A DNA stretch of 64,000 bases from a bacterium. Its GTDB lineage: Bacteria; Myxococcota_A; UBA9160; UBA4427. The position numbers and the translations under genes were made by a program. The DNA is taken from assembly GCA_024742285.1 (NCBI GenBank), contig JANSYR010000007.1:186001-250000 (forward strand), given 5' to 3'. The notes beneath the pieces are model-generated. The model was not told the DNA's origin, did not search any database, and was given only the letters and a program-made list of their open reading frames with translations. Positions 43,281 through 55,735 of this stretch are shown piece by piece (the stretch's first letter is position 1; each line of letters begins with the position of its first letter).

Positions 43281-43300
43281 CGCCGGCGGAAAGGCCGGCG
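43281..43300 (+). promoter_or_regulatory. leader hairpin before leuC
   Basis: 7-bp stem CGCCGGC / GCCGGCG with loop GGAAAG, extended by CGAC/GTCG after a bulge, 22 bp before the leuC start. It could be an attenuator-like structure or simply a leader stem; I see no leucine-rich leader peptide or T-box. Confidence 0.35.
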
Positions 43301-43322
43301 TCGTACTCGAGAAAGATCGCCC

Positions 43323-44747
<1,425 letters not shown>

Positions 44748-44752
44748 GAACG

Positions 44753-45361
44753 ATGAGCAACGACACCCTGATCAAGATCGAGCGCGTCGAAGGCCGTGGC
44801 TGCGTGGTCCGCGGCGACGACGTCGACACGGACCGGATCATCCCCGCCCGCTTCATGAAGGAAGTCACCTTCGACACGATGGGCGAGCATGCCTTCGAGG
44901 ACGCCCGCAAGGACGCCAAGGGCGAGCACCCGCTCGACCAGGAGCGCTTCCAGGGGTCGTCGATCCTGGTCGTCGGTCAGAACTTCGGCTGCGGTTCGAG
45001 CCGCGAACACGCGCCGCAGGCGCTCATGCGCTTCGGTTTCAATGCCTTCATCGGCGGCAGCTTCGCCGAGATCTTCTTCGGCAACTGCACCGCCCTCGGA
45101 CTGCCCTGCGTGACGCTCGCGCCCGCGGATCTCTCGACCGTCATGGACTCGATCGAGCTCGACCCCCAGCAGAACGTCGAGATCGACGTGCAGGCGAGCA
45201 AGGTCCGCTGCCGCGCGGGCGAATTCGACGCCGGCATTCCGGCGGGCACGCGCAAGATGCTCCTCGAGGGGTCCTGGGACGCGACCCGCGTCCTGCTCGA
45301 GGCCGGCGATCTGATCGAGGAGACGGCGAAGGCCCTGCCCTATGTGGAGCTGCCGGCCTAG
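44753..45361 (+). CDS. leuD: 3-isopropylmalate dehydratase small subunit
   Basis: 202 aa from ATG 44753. Conserved segments: DDVDTDRIIPARF near the N-terminus, GQNFGCGSSREHAPQAL and SFAEIFFGNCTALGLPCV. It forms the swivelling domain that completes the LeuCD active site. Spaced 5 bp after leuC, so cotranscribed and probably translationally linked. It converges on the crotonase gene, whose stop lies 13 bp away, with no terminator visible between them. Confidence 0.97.
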   Translation: MSNDTLIKIERVEGRGCVVRGDDVDTDRIIPARFMKEVTFDTMGEHAFEDARKDAKGEHPLDQERFQGSSILVVGQNFGCGSSREHAPQALMRFGFNAFIGGSFAEIFFGNCTALGLPCVTLAPADLSTVMDSIELDPQQNVEIDVQASKVRCRAGEFDAGIPAGTRKMLLEGSWDATRVLLEAGDLIEETAKALPYVELPA

Positions 45362-45374
45362 CGATCCGCGTCGC

Positions 45375-46151
45375 CTACTTCCCGCTGAAGTCCGGATCCC
45401 GCTTCTCGACGAAGGCCGTCGTGCCCTCGACGCGATCGTCGCTCGCGAACGAGAGGCCGAAGGCGCGCTGCTCGAGGGCGTGGGCGAGACGCACGTCGGC
45501 GTCCTGGCCCTGCTGCATGACCTCCTTCGCGAGGCGGGTCGCGACGGGGCCCCGCGAAGCGATTCGTTCGCCGGCGGCGATCGCCGCGGGCAGCAGCTCC
45601 TCGGGCTCGAAGACCCGGTTCACGAGCCGGATCCGGGCGGCCTCCGCGGCCGAGATCGGATCGGCGACCAGGACGAGCTCCTTCGCCCACGCGAGCCCCA
45701 CCCGGCGGACGAGTCGACTCGTCCCGCCGAAGCCCGGGATGAGCCCCAGGCCCGTCTCGGGCTGGCCGATCTTCGCCTTCGTCGACGCGTAGATGAAGTC
45801 GCAGCTGAGGGCGAGCTCGCAGCCGCCGCCCAGGGCGAAGCCGTTGACCGCTGCGATCGTGGGAATCGGCAGCTCCTCGAGCCGGCCGAAGATCCGGTGG
45901 GCGCGGGCGGAGAAGGCCTCGGCCTCGAGGGGCGTCATGTCCTTCATCTCGGTGATGTCGGCGCCGGCGACGAAGGCGCGCCCCTCGCCGGTCACGACGA
46001 CCGCCTGGACGCCGTCGTCCGCCTCGATCGCGTCGATCGTCGTCCCGACTGCGCCGATCACCTCGCCGTTCAGCGCGTTCAGCGCCTCCGGCCGGTCGAT
46101 CGTGACGATCGCGACCGCGCCCTGCTTCTCGAGTCGAACGACGTCTGCCAT
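45375..46151 (-). CDS. enoyl-CoA hydratase/isomerase (crotonase family)
   Basis: 258 aa, the usual length. Oxyanion-hole segments AFVAGADITEM and NGFALGGGCELALSCDF, with the first catalytic Glu in the second loop, and GQPETGLGLIPGFGGTSRL carrying the second Glu, so it has the two Glu residues of true hydratases. It should hydrate a 2-enoyl-CoA in beta-oxidation or a related degradation route. The start ATG 46151 has GAGGAG upstream. It stands alone between leuD and the DUF1499 gene. Confidence 0.93.
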   Translation of the reverse strand: MADVVRLEKQGAVAIVTIDRPEALNALNGEVIGAVGTTIDAIEADDGVQAVVVTGEGRAFVAGADITEMKDMTPLEAEAFSARAHRIFGRLEELPIPTIAAVNGFALGGGCELALSCDFIYASTKAKIGQPETGLGLIPGFGGTSRLVRRVGLAWAKELVLVADPISAAEAARIRLVNRVFEPEELLPAAIAAGERIASRGPVATRLAKEVMQQGQDADVRLAHALEQRAFGLSFASDDRVEGTTAFVEKRDPDFSGK

Positions 46152-46306
46152 GGAGCTGCTCCTCTGCGGCCGCGCCGGGAAGGTCGGACGCGGCCGGAAT
46201 CCGTGGACGCGGGAGGGTATCGCGTCGACTGACGGTTTCCGGCCCGGAAATCCGACCCCCGGCCAGCGTGATACCGTCGCGATCCCGCTCTCTGAAAGGA
46301 CCCGCC

Positions 46307-47020
46307 ATGGCCAAGGCCTCCCCGATCATCAGCCTCATCTCCGCCGGTCTCGTCGTGGTCGGCGTGCTGGGCGCCAACCTCGGAATCCTGGCGCCCATGC
46401 AAGGCTTCACCACCTACGCGATGGGTGGCCTCGCGGGGGGCCTCTTCTCGACGGTCGTGGCGCTGATCGCGCTCTATCTGACCCGGGGCGGGCGCGACCC
46501 GGAGGGGCGCCAGAAGGCGTTGATCGGCCTGGTGATCGCCCTCGCGCTGCCGATCGCCGTCCTCGCTCCCGCCGCGCTCGTCGGCGGGGACGCACCTCCG
46601 ATCAACGACATCACGACGGACCTCGCGGACCCGCCGGCCTTCGCCGGGGCCGAGCTCGTGCCCGACTACCGCAACCGCGACATGAGCTACCCCGCGGACT
46701 TCGTGCCGATCGTGCAGGAGAGCTACCCGGACCTCGCACCGCTGCGCGTCGCCGACGCCCCGATGGCGGCGTTCGCCCGGGCCGAGATCGCGGCCGAAGA
46801 GCTCGGTTGGGAAGTCGTCGCCCGGGACGGCGATGCCCTCGCCTTCTACGCCCGGGACGAGACCGGTCTCTTCCGCTTCGTCGACGACGTCGTCGTGCGC
46901 GTCCGGTCCGACGGCGCCGGCGCGAAGATCGACGTGCGCTCGAAGTCCCGCGACGGGCGGGGCGACATGGGCACCAACGCCAAGCGAATCCGCGCGCTCC
47001 TCGCAGCGGTCGAGGGCTAG
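46307..47020 (+). CDS. DUF1499 membrane protein
   Basis: 237 aa from ATG 46307 behind AAAGGA. Three hydrophobic helices occupy residues 5-95 (SLISAGLVVVGVLGANLGIL, GGLFSTVVALIALYL, ALIGLVIALALPIAVLAPA). The C-terminal part is the DUF1499 domain: PPINDITTDLADPPAF, then DVRSKSRDGRGDMGTNAKRI at the end. The domain's function is not known; the topology puts it on one side of the inner membrane. It converges with the repeat protein gene 13 bp away. Confidence 0.88.
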   Translation: MAKASPIISLISAGLVVVGVLGANLGILAPMQGFTTYAMGGLAGGLFSTVVALIALYLTRGGRDPEGRQKALIGLVIALALPIAVLAPAALVGGDAPPINDITTDLADPPAFAGAELVPDYRNRDMSYPADFVPIVQESYPDLAPLRVADAPMAAFARAEIAAEELGWEVVARDGDALAFYARDETGLFRFVDDVVVRVRSDGAGAKIDVRSKSRDGRGDMGTNAKRIRALLAAVEG

Positions 47021-47033
47021 GCGCCGAGCCTCC

Positions 47034-47978
47034 CTACGAAGCGTCGACGTCGAGAACCGCGCACAGGCGCACGATCGCGATCATCGCGTCGACGGTCTGC
47101 GACGTGCGCGTCTCGGGCCCGCCGAGGGACAGCTCGGCGAAGCCTCCGTCTCCGGCCTGCTCTTCCATCAGGCGTTCGAGCAGCTCGACGATGTCGAAGG
47201 TCGCGCCGGGCATCGCCTGTGCGTCGCAGGTCAGCAGCACGCGAAGCGTCGACACCGCGTCGAGGTGGCGACTCCGGAAGCCCTTCTCTAGGGCGCGGCC
47301 GCACCACTGGAGCGCCTCGTCCGCCTCGTCGTCCGGCACGTTCGTATAGAAGTGGGAGTACGCGAGCAGGGGCGCATAGCCGTCGTGCTCGACTGCGTCC
47401 GGCGAGAAGCGCTCGGCCAGGAAGGCACCGGCGGCCTCGAGGGGCGCGATCTTCGAGACGGGGGTGCGCCCCAGGATCCCGGCGATCATGCCGGTGAAGA
47501 AGACGTCCGCCTCGGCCTGCGCGGCGAGATCGCTCGACACGGGGAGGCGATAGCCACCGTCGTCGGACTGATGGGCTTCGAGGAAGCGGACCGCCGGCTC
47601 GACCCAGTCCGCCGCGAGCGCACGCGCATCTCCGGCCACGAGCATCGCCTCGAGGGTCCCGAGGACCGCGGCCGTGTCTTCGTCGAGGGAGGACGGGTCG
47701 ATCGGCGGGAAGCCCACCTCGCCCCCGGAGATCAGGGTCCCGAGCGGAAGGCTCCCGTCGGGCCGCGCGGTCTCCCCGAGCTTGCGGGCGAGGTCCGCGG
47801 CGGGCCGCGCCTGGCAGAGCACCTGGGCCCGCAGCAGCGCCCAGGCGTCGGGCTGGGTCTCGAGGAAGCGGTAGGCGCGCTCGAGGGCGTCCGCTGCGCG
47901 ATGGCGCAGGGCCTCGATGAACGCGGCGTCGTCGTCGCCACCCGACCCGCCGCCGGTATCCAGAGTCACGATCGTCAC
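47034..47978 (-). CDS. alpha-helical repeat protein, terpene-cyclase-like toroid fold suspected
   Basis: 314 aa from GTG 47978; an earlier in-frame start would only add Arg/Pro filler. The sequence is mostly helical, with repeats such as [20 protein letters not shown] and [20 protein letters not shown], where QxxDGGF/Y is reminiscent of prenyltransferase and squalene-cyclase alpha/alpha toroids. No catalytic DxDD is seen, so an enzymatic role is doubtful. It diverges from the DUF255 gene by 76 bp. I cannot name a family. Confidence 0.65.
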   Translation of the reverse strand: MTIVTLDTGGGSGGDDDAAFIEALRHRAADALERAYRFLETQPDAWALLRAQVLCQARPAADLARKLGETARPDGSLPLGTLISGGEVGFPPIDPSSLDEDTAAVLGTLEAMLVAGDARALAADWVEPAVRFLEAHQSDDGGYRLPVSSDLAAQAEADVFFTGMIAGILGRTPVSKIAPLEAAGAFLAERFSPDAVEHDGYAPLLAYSHFYTNVPDDEADEALQWCGRALEKGFRSRHLDAVSTLRVLLTCDAQAMPGATFDIVELLERLMEEQAGDGGFAELSLGGPETRTSQTVDAMIAIVRLCAVLDVDAS

Positions 47979-48054
47979 GCGCGGGAAAGTAGTCGCCCCG
48001 GGGCGGGGGCGCCGCCGGGCGGGCCGGCGACCGGCTAAGCTCCGCCGCGACGCC

Positions 48055-50118
48055 ATGACCACCCACCCCCCGGATCCCGATCGCAGAAAGAACCGTCTCG
48101 GCCAGGAGACGAGCGCCTATCTGCGGCAGCACCAATACAACCCCGTCGACTGGGTTCCCTGGGGCGAGGAGGCCTTGGCGCGCGCGAAGGCCGAGGACAA
48201 GCCGCTGCTGGTCTCGATCGGCTACAGCGCCTGCCACTGGTGTCACGTCATGGAGCGCGAGTCCTTCGAGGACCCGGCGATCGCGGCGCGCATGAACGAG
48301 GCCTTCGTCTGCATCAAGGTCGACCGCGAGGAGCGTCCCGACGTCGACCAGATCTACATGGACGCGGCCCTCAAGCTGAACGGACAGGGCGGCTGGCCGC
48401 TCAACGCGATCTGCACGCCGGACGGCCGCCCCTTCTTCGTCGGTACCTACTTCCCCCCGGAGACGCGCGGGAACACGCCCGGCTTTCCAGACGTGATCGA
48501 CTCGGTCGAACGCGCCTGGAAGGAGCAGCGCGACCAGATCGAGGAGAACGCGGGCACGATCGCGGAGGCGCTCGTCGCGCGACCGGAAGGTGAGGCGAAG
48601 GGGGCGATCGGCGCCGAGCGCGTCGCCGAGGGCGCGCGCCAGATTCTGCGCGTCGCCGACGCTCGCCACGGCGGCTTCGGCCAGGCCCCGAAGTTCCCGA
48701 CGCCGACCAGCCTCGAGTTCCTCGCGGCGGCGCTCGACTTCGTGCCCGAGGAAGAGGCGCGGAACATGGCCCAGTTCCTGGCGCTGACCGCCCGGGAGAT
48801 GTCCCGCCGAGGCCTCTGGGATCACCTCGGCGGGGGCTTCCACCGCTACTGCGTCGATGCCAACTGGACCATCCCGCACTTCGAGAAGATGCTCTGCGAC
48901 CAGGGGCAGCTCCTCGCCTTCTACGCGGAGCTCGCGCGCCGCGCCCACGAGCCCGGAGACCTGCTCTGGCCGATCTTCGAGACGGTCGAGTATCTGCGGC
49001 GCGAGATGCGGGCCGAAGGGGGCGCCTTCTACGCGAGTCAGGACGCCGACAGCGAGGGGGAAGAAGGCAAGTACTTCGTCTGGACCCCCGGACAGATCGC
49101 GAACCTGTTGGGCGACGACGCCGATCCGTTCTGCACGACCTACGGCGTGCGCCTCGCCGGCAACTTCGAGAACGGCACGACGCATCTCGTCGACGAAGCC
49201 CGCGCCCCGCGCGAAGAGCTCGCCGCGGCCCGCGCGACGCTCCTCGCCGCGCGACAGGAGCGGGTCGCGCCAGAGACCGACCCCAAGCACGTCGCGGCGT
49301 GGAACGGCTACACGATCAGCGGTCTCGCGCGAGCGGCATGCTCGACGGGGGACCCCTCCATGCTGGACGATGCGGTCCGGGCCGCGGAGTTCGTCTTCGC
49401 CGAGATGTTCGACGCCGAAGGGCGACTACTGCGGGTCCACGACGAAGGTCGCGCCCACGTCCTCGGCTTCCTCGACGACCATGCGGCGATGCTCGGTGCC
49501 TGCCTCGATCTCCACCGGGGTGGCGCCGGCGACGCGTGGCTCGAACGCGCCCGGGGCCTCGCCGACCAGATCCGCGCGCGCTTCGCCGAAGAGGCGACCG
49601 GCGCGCTCTACCTCACACCGGCCGACGGAGGCCGCCTGATCCATCGCCCGCGGTCGGACCACGACGGCGCCACGCCGGATGCCGCAGGCCTCGCGCTCCT
49701 CGGCCTCACCCGGCTCGCCGCCCTCGCCGACGACGCCGAGCTCGAAGCGTTCGTGACGCGGGCGATCGCGGAGCAGGCGCTCTTCCTCGAGAAGGCCCCC
49801 CAGGCCTTCCCGACCCTGCTCCGCGCGGTGGCCCTCCGGGCGCGCGGGACCTCCGTCGCCGTGATCGTGGGCGACGAGAGCGATTCCGCCACGCGTGCGC
49901 TCGCCGATCGCGCCCGTCGCGTCCTGCGACCGGAGGACGCCGTCGTCGTCGCGGCCCCCGGTGCGGCTGCGCCGCCCGTCCTCTCGCGGGACTGGCTGGC
50001 CGGGCGCGAAGCGATCGACGGACGGGCCACGGCCTACGTCTGCCTGGGCACGCAGTGCTCGCTGCCGGTCCAGGATCCCGCGGCGCTCGTTGCCGAGCTC
50101 GTCCCGGGCCAGGGTTGA
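48055..50118 (+). CDS. DUF255 (YyaL-like) thioredoxin-domain protein
   Basis: 687 aa. The thioredoxin-like N-terminal third contains [20 protein letters not shown], the CxxC motif in [14 protein letters not shown], and [14 protein letters not shown], all hallmarks of DUF255. The remainder is an (alpha/alpha)6-barrel similar to N-acylglucosamine 2-epimerase/cellobiose epimerase ([52 protein letters not shown]). Function is unsettled in general; sugar or redox roles have been proposed. 36 bp separate it from the DHS-like gene, so they may be cotranscribed. Confidence 0.92.
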   Translation: MTTHPPDPDRRKNRLGQETSAYLRQHQYNPVDWVPWGEEALARAKAEDKPLLVSIGYSACHWCHVMERESFEDPAIAARMNEAFVCIKVDREERPDVDQIYMDAALKLNGQGGWPLNAICTPDGRPFFVGTYFPPETRGNTPGFPDVIDSVERAWKEQRDQIEENAGTIAEALVARPEGEAKGAIGAERVAEGARQILRVADARHGGFGQAPKFPTPTSLEFLAAALDFVPEEEARNMAQFLALTAREMSRRGLWDHLGGGFHRYCVDANWTIPHFEKMLCDQGQLLAFYAELARRAHEPGDLLWPIFETVEYLRREMRAEGGAFYASQDADSEGEEGKYFVWTPGQIANLLGDDADPFCTTYGVRLAGNFENGTTHLVDEARAPREELAAARATLLAARQERVAPETDPKHVAAWNGYTISGLARAACSTGDPSMLDDAVRAAEFVFAEMFDAEGRLLRVHDEGRAHVLGFLDDHAAMLGACLDLHRGGAGDAWLERARGLADQIRARFAEEATGALYLTPADGGRLIHRPRSDHDGATPDAAGLALLGLTRLAALADDAELEAFVTRAIAEQALFLEKAPQAFPTLLRAVALRARGTSVAVIVGDESDSATRALADRARRVLRPEDAVVVAAPGAAAPPVLSRDWLAGREAIDGRATAYVCLGTQCSLPVQDPAALVAELVPGQG

Positions 50119-50154
50119 ACCCGCGGCCCCGCGCCGCCGAGCGACAGGTCTCCG

Positions 50155-51216
50155 ATGTCCGATCCGACTCCCAAGAAACGTGACGCCGCGAACTACGGCT
50201 CCGGCCACGACGACGGCCTCGAGCCGCTCGTCCCTCTCGACGTCGGAAGACTCGACAGCGTCGATGCGCTCGTCTCGGCGATGGCGAACACCGCCTTCGG
50301 CGGACGACGACTCGGTGAGGCGGCCGATGCCCTGGAAGCGATGGTGCGCGATCCGGACTGCTTCCGGGTCGTGACGATCTCGGGCGCGATGACGATCGCC
50401 AAGCAGGGGCTCGTCCTCTGCGAGATGATCGAACGCGGCTGGGTCCAGGCCGTGGTCGCGACCGGCGCGCTCATGACCCACGGCTTCGTCGAGGGCGCGG
50501 GCATGCTCCACTTCAAGCACCGCGCGTCGATGCGCGACGAGGAGCTGTTCGAGAAGGGCTACAACCGCGTCTACGACACGATCGAGCTCGAGAAGAATCT
50601 CGACGACGCAGAAGCCCTCCTCGACGCGGTCCTCGGCGAGATCGAACCCGGGAGCACGATCTGCAGCCACGACCTGCTCGCGCGGGTCGGCCACATGCTC
50701 GACCGGAACGACGTCGGCCGCGCGATCCTTCGAAGCGCCGTTCGTCACCAGGTCCCGATCTACGTCCCGGCCTTCACCGACTCCGAGCTCGGTCTCGACT
50801 TCGCGATCCACAACCACCGGCGCCGTGCGAACGACGAGGAGCCCTTCGCCTACGACCCCTTCCTCGACCTCGAGGACTTCGCCGACCGCGTCCGGGCGAG
50901 CGAGACCCTCGGCATCTTCACCATCGGAGGCGGCGTCCCGCGCAACTGGGCGCAGCAGGTCGCGCCCTATCTCGAGATCACCGCCGATCGGCTCGGAACC
51001 GACGAGCCGGTCCGCCGCTACAAGTACGCGGTCCGGATCTGCCCGGAGCCGGAGCACTGGGGCGGGCTCTCGGGCTGCACCTATACGGAGGGCGTGTCCT
51101 GGGGAAAGTTCGTCCCCGAGAGCGAGGGGGGCCGACAGGTCGAGGTCCACGCCGATGCGACGATCGCCTGGCCGGTGATCGTGCGCGCGGTCATCGAGCG
51201 ACTCGAGCGCGAATGA
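50155..51216 (+). CDS. deoxyhypusine synthase-like protein
   Basis: 353 aa. The DHS Rossmann core is visible: VVTISGAMTIAKQGLVLCEM, VVATGALMTHGF, VPIYVPAFTDSELGLDF, and the active-site lysine loop TEGVSWGKFVP with Lys318. In archaea and eukaryotes DHS moves an aminobutyl group from spermidine to eIF5A; bacteria lack eIF5A, and bacterial homologues are thought to make homospermidine or similar polyamines. Its TGA overlaps the start of an alcohol dehydrogenase gene by 4 bp, which suggests a shared product. The protein target or small-molecule product is not known. Confidence 0.88.
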   Translation: MSDPTPKKRDAANYGSGHDDGLEPLVPLDVGRLDSVDALVSAMANTAFGGRRLGEAADALEAMVRDPDCFRVVTISGAMTIAKQGLVLCEMIERGWVQAVVATGALMTHGFVEGAGMLHFKHRASMRDEELFEKGYNRVYDTIELEKNLDDAEALLDAVLGEIEPGSTICSHDLLARVGHMLDRNDVGRAILRSAVRHQVPIYVPAFTDSELGLDFAIHNHRRRANDEEPFAYDPFLDLEDFADRVRASETLGIFTIGGGVPRNWAQQVAPYLEITADRLGTDEPVRRYKYAVRICPEPEHWGGLSGCTYTEGVSWGKFVPESEGGRQVEVHADATIAWPVIVRAVIERLERE

Positions 51217-52286
51217 ACGGGCCCGTTTCCGGGACCATGCGCGCCGCGGTCGTCGCCGACGACCTGCGGATCGGGACGCGCGAAGTCGACGTCCCCGAAT
51301 GCGGACCCGGCATGATCCGCGTCGCCGTCGACGCCTGCGGTCTCTGCGGCAGTGACCTCCACTTCCACCACGCGAAGTCCTGGCCCGCCGGCCTGGTCCC
51401 GGGCCACGAGATCACGGGACGCATCGACGCGATCGGCGACGCGCCGCCTTCGCTCGTCGAGGAACGGGGGCTGCACATCGGCCGGCGCGTCGTCGTCGAG
51501 CCGCTCGAGAGCTGCGGGACCTGCGAGTTCTGCGCGGCGGGACGGGACTCGATCTGCCCGACCCTGACCCTCGCAGGCGTCTCGCGTCCGGGCGGCTTCG
51601 CCGAGGCGATCGTCCTCCCCGCCCTCCGCATCCACCCCGTCGCCGACGACCTCGATCCCCCCGTGGCCGCGCTGGCCGAACCGCTCGCGGTCGCGCTCCA
51701 CGGCCTCGATCGCGGCCGCTTCTCGCCCGCCGACCGCGTGCTCGTGTTGGGCGGGGGGGCGATCGGTGTGCTCGCCGCCTTCGCGGCGCGACGGGCCGGC
51801 GCCCGGGAGGTCGTCGTGCGCGCCCGCTATCCGCATCAGCGCGAGATCGTGCGGGCCGTGGCCGACGCCGAGGCCCGCGGAACCGACGCGACCCTCGCCT
51901 CCGACGGACTGGTGTCTGCGTTCGATCTCGTCGTCGAGACCGTCGGTGGGCGAAGCGAGACCCTCGTCGAAGCGGCCCAGGCCGCGCGGCCCGGCGGACG
52001 CGTCGCCATCCTCGGCCTCTTCGAGCCGTCTCCGCCCCTCACGCCCCTCGAAGCGCTCGTGAAGGAGCTCACCTTCCACTGGTCGAACTGCTACTGCCGG
52101 AGGATCGGGTCGACGAAAACGCCCGAAACGTCAGATTTTTCGGAGGCCACCCGCATCCTGGACGGCGACAGGGCCCGATTGTCACAGCTCGTCACCCACC
52201 GGGTCCCCCTCGCCTCGATCGACCAGGCCTTCGAGATCGCGAGTGACAAGCGTCGCGGTGTCGGAAAGCTGTGCGTGGTACGCTAG
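51213..52286 (+). CDS. zinc-dependent alcohol/threonine dehydrogenase (MDR family)
   Basis: 357 aa from ATG 51213, coupled to the DHS-like gene by an ATGA overlap. Catalytic zinc ligands CGLCGSDLHFHH and GHEITGRI, structural zinc CGTCEFCAAGRDSIC, and a Rossmann loop VLVLGGGAIGVLAAFAARRAG are all present. It should oxidise a secondary alcohol or amino alcohol with NAD(P). A link to polyamine chemistry is suggested only by the coupled neighbour. The final stretch (ASDKRRGVGKLCVV) is typical for the family. Confidence 0.9.
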   Translation: MNGPVSGTMRAAVVADDLRIGTREVDVPECGPGMIRVAVDACGLCGSDLHFHHAKSWPAGLVPGHEITGRIDAIGDAPPSLVEERGLHIGRRVVVEPLESCGTCEFCAAGRDSICPTLTLAGVSRPGGFAEAIVLPALRIHPVADDLDPPVAALAEPLAVALHGLDRGRFSPADRVLVLGGGAIGVLAAFAARRAGAREVVVRARYPHQREIVRAVADAEARGTDATLASDGLVSAFDLVVETVGGRSETLVEAAQAARPGGRVAILGLFEPSPPLTPLEALVKELTFHWSNCYCRRIGSTKTPETSDFSEATRILDGDRARLSQLVTHRVPLASIDQAFEIASDKRRGVGKLCVVR

Positions 52287-52315
52287 GCGCGCTTGCGAGT
52301 GGTGGAGAACAGCTG

Positions 52316-52687
52316 ATGAGCTCGAGCACGCGGATCCTGACCGTCGACGACGAGCCGACGTACCGGGAATACCTCGAACGTTTCCTGAGTCGCGACGGTC
52401 TCGACGTGCGCACGGCGGAGACCGGCGCCGAAGCGATCGAGCTCGCCCGGGAGTTCGCGCCGGACATCCTCCTCGCCGACTGGATGCTGCGCTGTGAGAT
52501 GCACGGCATCGAGGTGGGCGAAGCCCTGCGCGCCCAGCGTCCCGACCTGCGCATCCTGCTCATGACGGGCTTCCCGACCGCCGACCTCGAAGCCGAGGCA
52601 GCGCGTGTCGGGATCGACGGGTTTCTCGAGAAGCCCTTCGCCCTCGAAGACCTCTCGAAGGCGATCGAGTCGGCGACCACGATCTGA
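52316..52687 (+). CDS. stand-alone receiver protein (CheY-like)
   Basis: 123 aa from ATG 52316 with GGTGGAG upstream. One receiver: ILTVDDEPTYREYL, ILLADWMLRCE, ILLMTGFPTAD and GFLEKPFALED, with the Asp pair, phosphoacceptor Asp, Thr and Lys all kept. It lies 29 bp after the dehydrogenase gene but there is no kinase within 13 kb except the island to the left. Its target is unknown. It converges on the exported protein gene 10 bp away. Confidence 0.9.
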   Translation: MSSSTRILTVDDEPTYREYLERFLSRDGLDVRTAETGAEAIELAREFAPDILLADWMLRCEMHGIEVGEALRAQRPDLRILLMTGFPTADLEAEAARVGIDGFLEKPFALEDLSKAIESATTI

Positions 52688-52697
52688 GCGCGACGCC

Positions 52698-53879
52698 CTA
52701 CTCGGCTCGAAGAGACGCGGACAGCAGTTCCGCCTCCGCCAGCGTCGCGACGATCGAGATGCGCGGGGGGAGCTTCACGTATTTCTTGCACCGCTCCACC
52801 CGACACGTCTGCGTGTCCAGCCGACCGATCTCGCAGACCTTCGGTTCGCGATCGCCGTCGAAGCGCTGCGTCTCCGCGAACACGTCGATCGTCCGACCGC
52901 CGATCTGCCTGGGCGTCCGGGCGAAGACGTAGGTCCAGCGATGGGGTGACATCTGGTTGCAGTGCTCGTTCCCGGGCATGGTCACTCGCTCTTGAGCCCA
53001 GAACTGCTGGTGCTGCGGATACCACCAGCCGTCGAGCAGCTTCTCGCCGTCCTCGACGTCATGGACGTCGATCGCGTAGCTCCCGTCGTCGTCGCGCGGC
53101 CGGAACAGCTCGATCCGGTGGACGCGGCCGCTCTCGGACAGGAAGAACATCCCATCCGGGTTGTTGATTCCCGTTACGTCGCCTTGCGCGTCTCTCACGT
53201 AGCGCGCGGACGCGCCGGCCGCGTGGGCGCGACGGCGTGGAGCGATCGAGTCGGGGAGGCGCTTGCGCGATGCATGGAGATCCTGGGTGCCGCGTCGGAA
53301 CCATTGCGCCGGGATTCCGGTCGCCTTCTGTCCGTAGGCCGGTCGGACGGGCGCATTCGCGTTCTCACGCGAGAACGTCAGCCGCGTCACCGGCTGCTCG
53401 GGCTCTTCCAGATCGGGGTCGCCCGATCGCGAAGACGGTTGCCCGTTCGAATAGTGTTCTCCCGTCGCGTAGACGATCATCGTGACGAAATCCCCGAAAC
53501 GCCGTTCCGAGAAGAGGCGATCCACGGCCGGCATCAGGTGCTCGTTCATCCGCTTCGTCTCCGACGCGGCGACCTGGAAGCCGTCGTGCTCCTTGCCGTA
53601 GTCGTCCTGGATTCGGGCGGGCATCGCACGGACGAGCGTGCCGTCGGGGGCGGGGTTCCGGACGGCCACGATGTGGAAGACGATGTCGTACTCGTCGATC
53701 CCCGGTCCGCTCGGGGGGCCCAGGTAGCGGGTGGTGTAGAGACCGAAGTACGTCCCGGACGAATCCGTGTACAGGTGTTTTCCGGGTGGCAGATTCCGAT
53801 CCGCGAGCGGGTCCGCCGACGAGAGCGTGGCCGCGACGGTGACGAGCAGCACGGGAACGAAGAGACGGACGAGCCTCAT
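52698..53879 (-). CDS. exported protein of unknown function
   Basis: 393 aa from ATG 53879 with GAGGGG upstream. A clean signal peptide (LVRLFVPVLLVTVAATLSSA) opens it. The mature part has a C-terminal Cys pair region (VCEIGRLDTQTCRVERCKKY) that could form disulfides, and a middle stretch rich in Arg/Pro that looks disordered. PDGMFFLSESGRVHRIELF and DGWWYPQHQQFWAQERV are strand-like. I recognise no family. It is 141 bp beyond the prfC stop and may be on the same transcript. Confidence 0.65.
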   Translation of the reverse strand: MRLVRLFVPVLLVTVAATLSSADPLADRNLPPGKHLYTDSSGTYFGLYTTRYLGPPSGPGIDEYDIVFHIVAVRNPAPDGTLVRAMPARIQDDYGKEHDGFQVAASETKRMNEHLMPAVDRLFSERRFGDFVTMIVYATGEHYSNGQPSSRSGDPDLEEPEQPVTRLTFSRENANAPVRPAYGQKATGIPAQWFRRGTQDLHASRKRLPDSIAPRRRAHAAGASARYVRDAQGDVTGINNPDGMFFLSESGRVHRIELFRPRDDDGSYAIDVHDVEDGEKLLDGWWYPQHQQFWAQERVTMPGNEHCNQMSPHRWTYVFARTPRQIGGRTIDVFAETQRFDGDREPKVCEIGRLDTQTCRVERCKKYVKLPPRISIVATLAEAELLSASLRAE

Positions 53880-54020
53880 GGGGAATCCCCTCTTTTCGGC
53901 GAACGGGATCGCCCGGCTTTTTCCGAGCGAAGCGAGCGCGACCGCGAGACTACCCGAAGCCGGACCCCGTGCTGCGGGGTGCCCGCGAGGCGAGGGACGG
54001 TTCCGAGAAGATCCGAAGGG

Positions 54021-55646
<1,626 letters not shown>

Positions 55647-55735
55647 GATGGGTCGTCCGGCGAGGGGCGTACGCGCCCCACGCGATCGGGCGCCTGCGGC
55701 GCCGTGGAGGCGGGCGCGCGGCCCGCGGAAGAACG

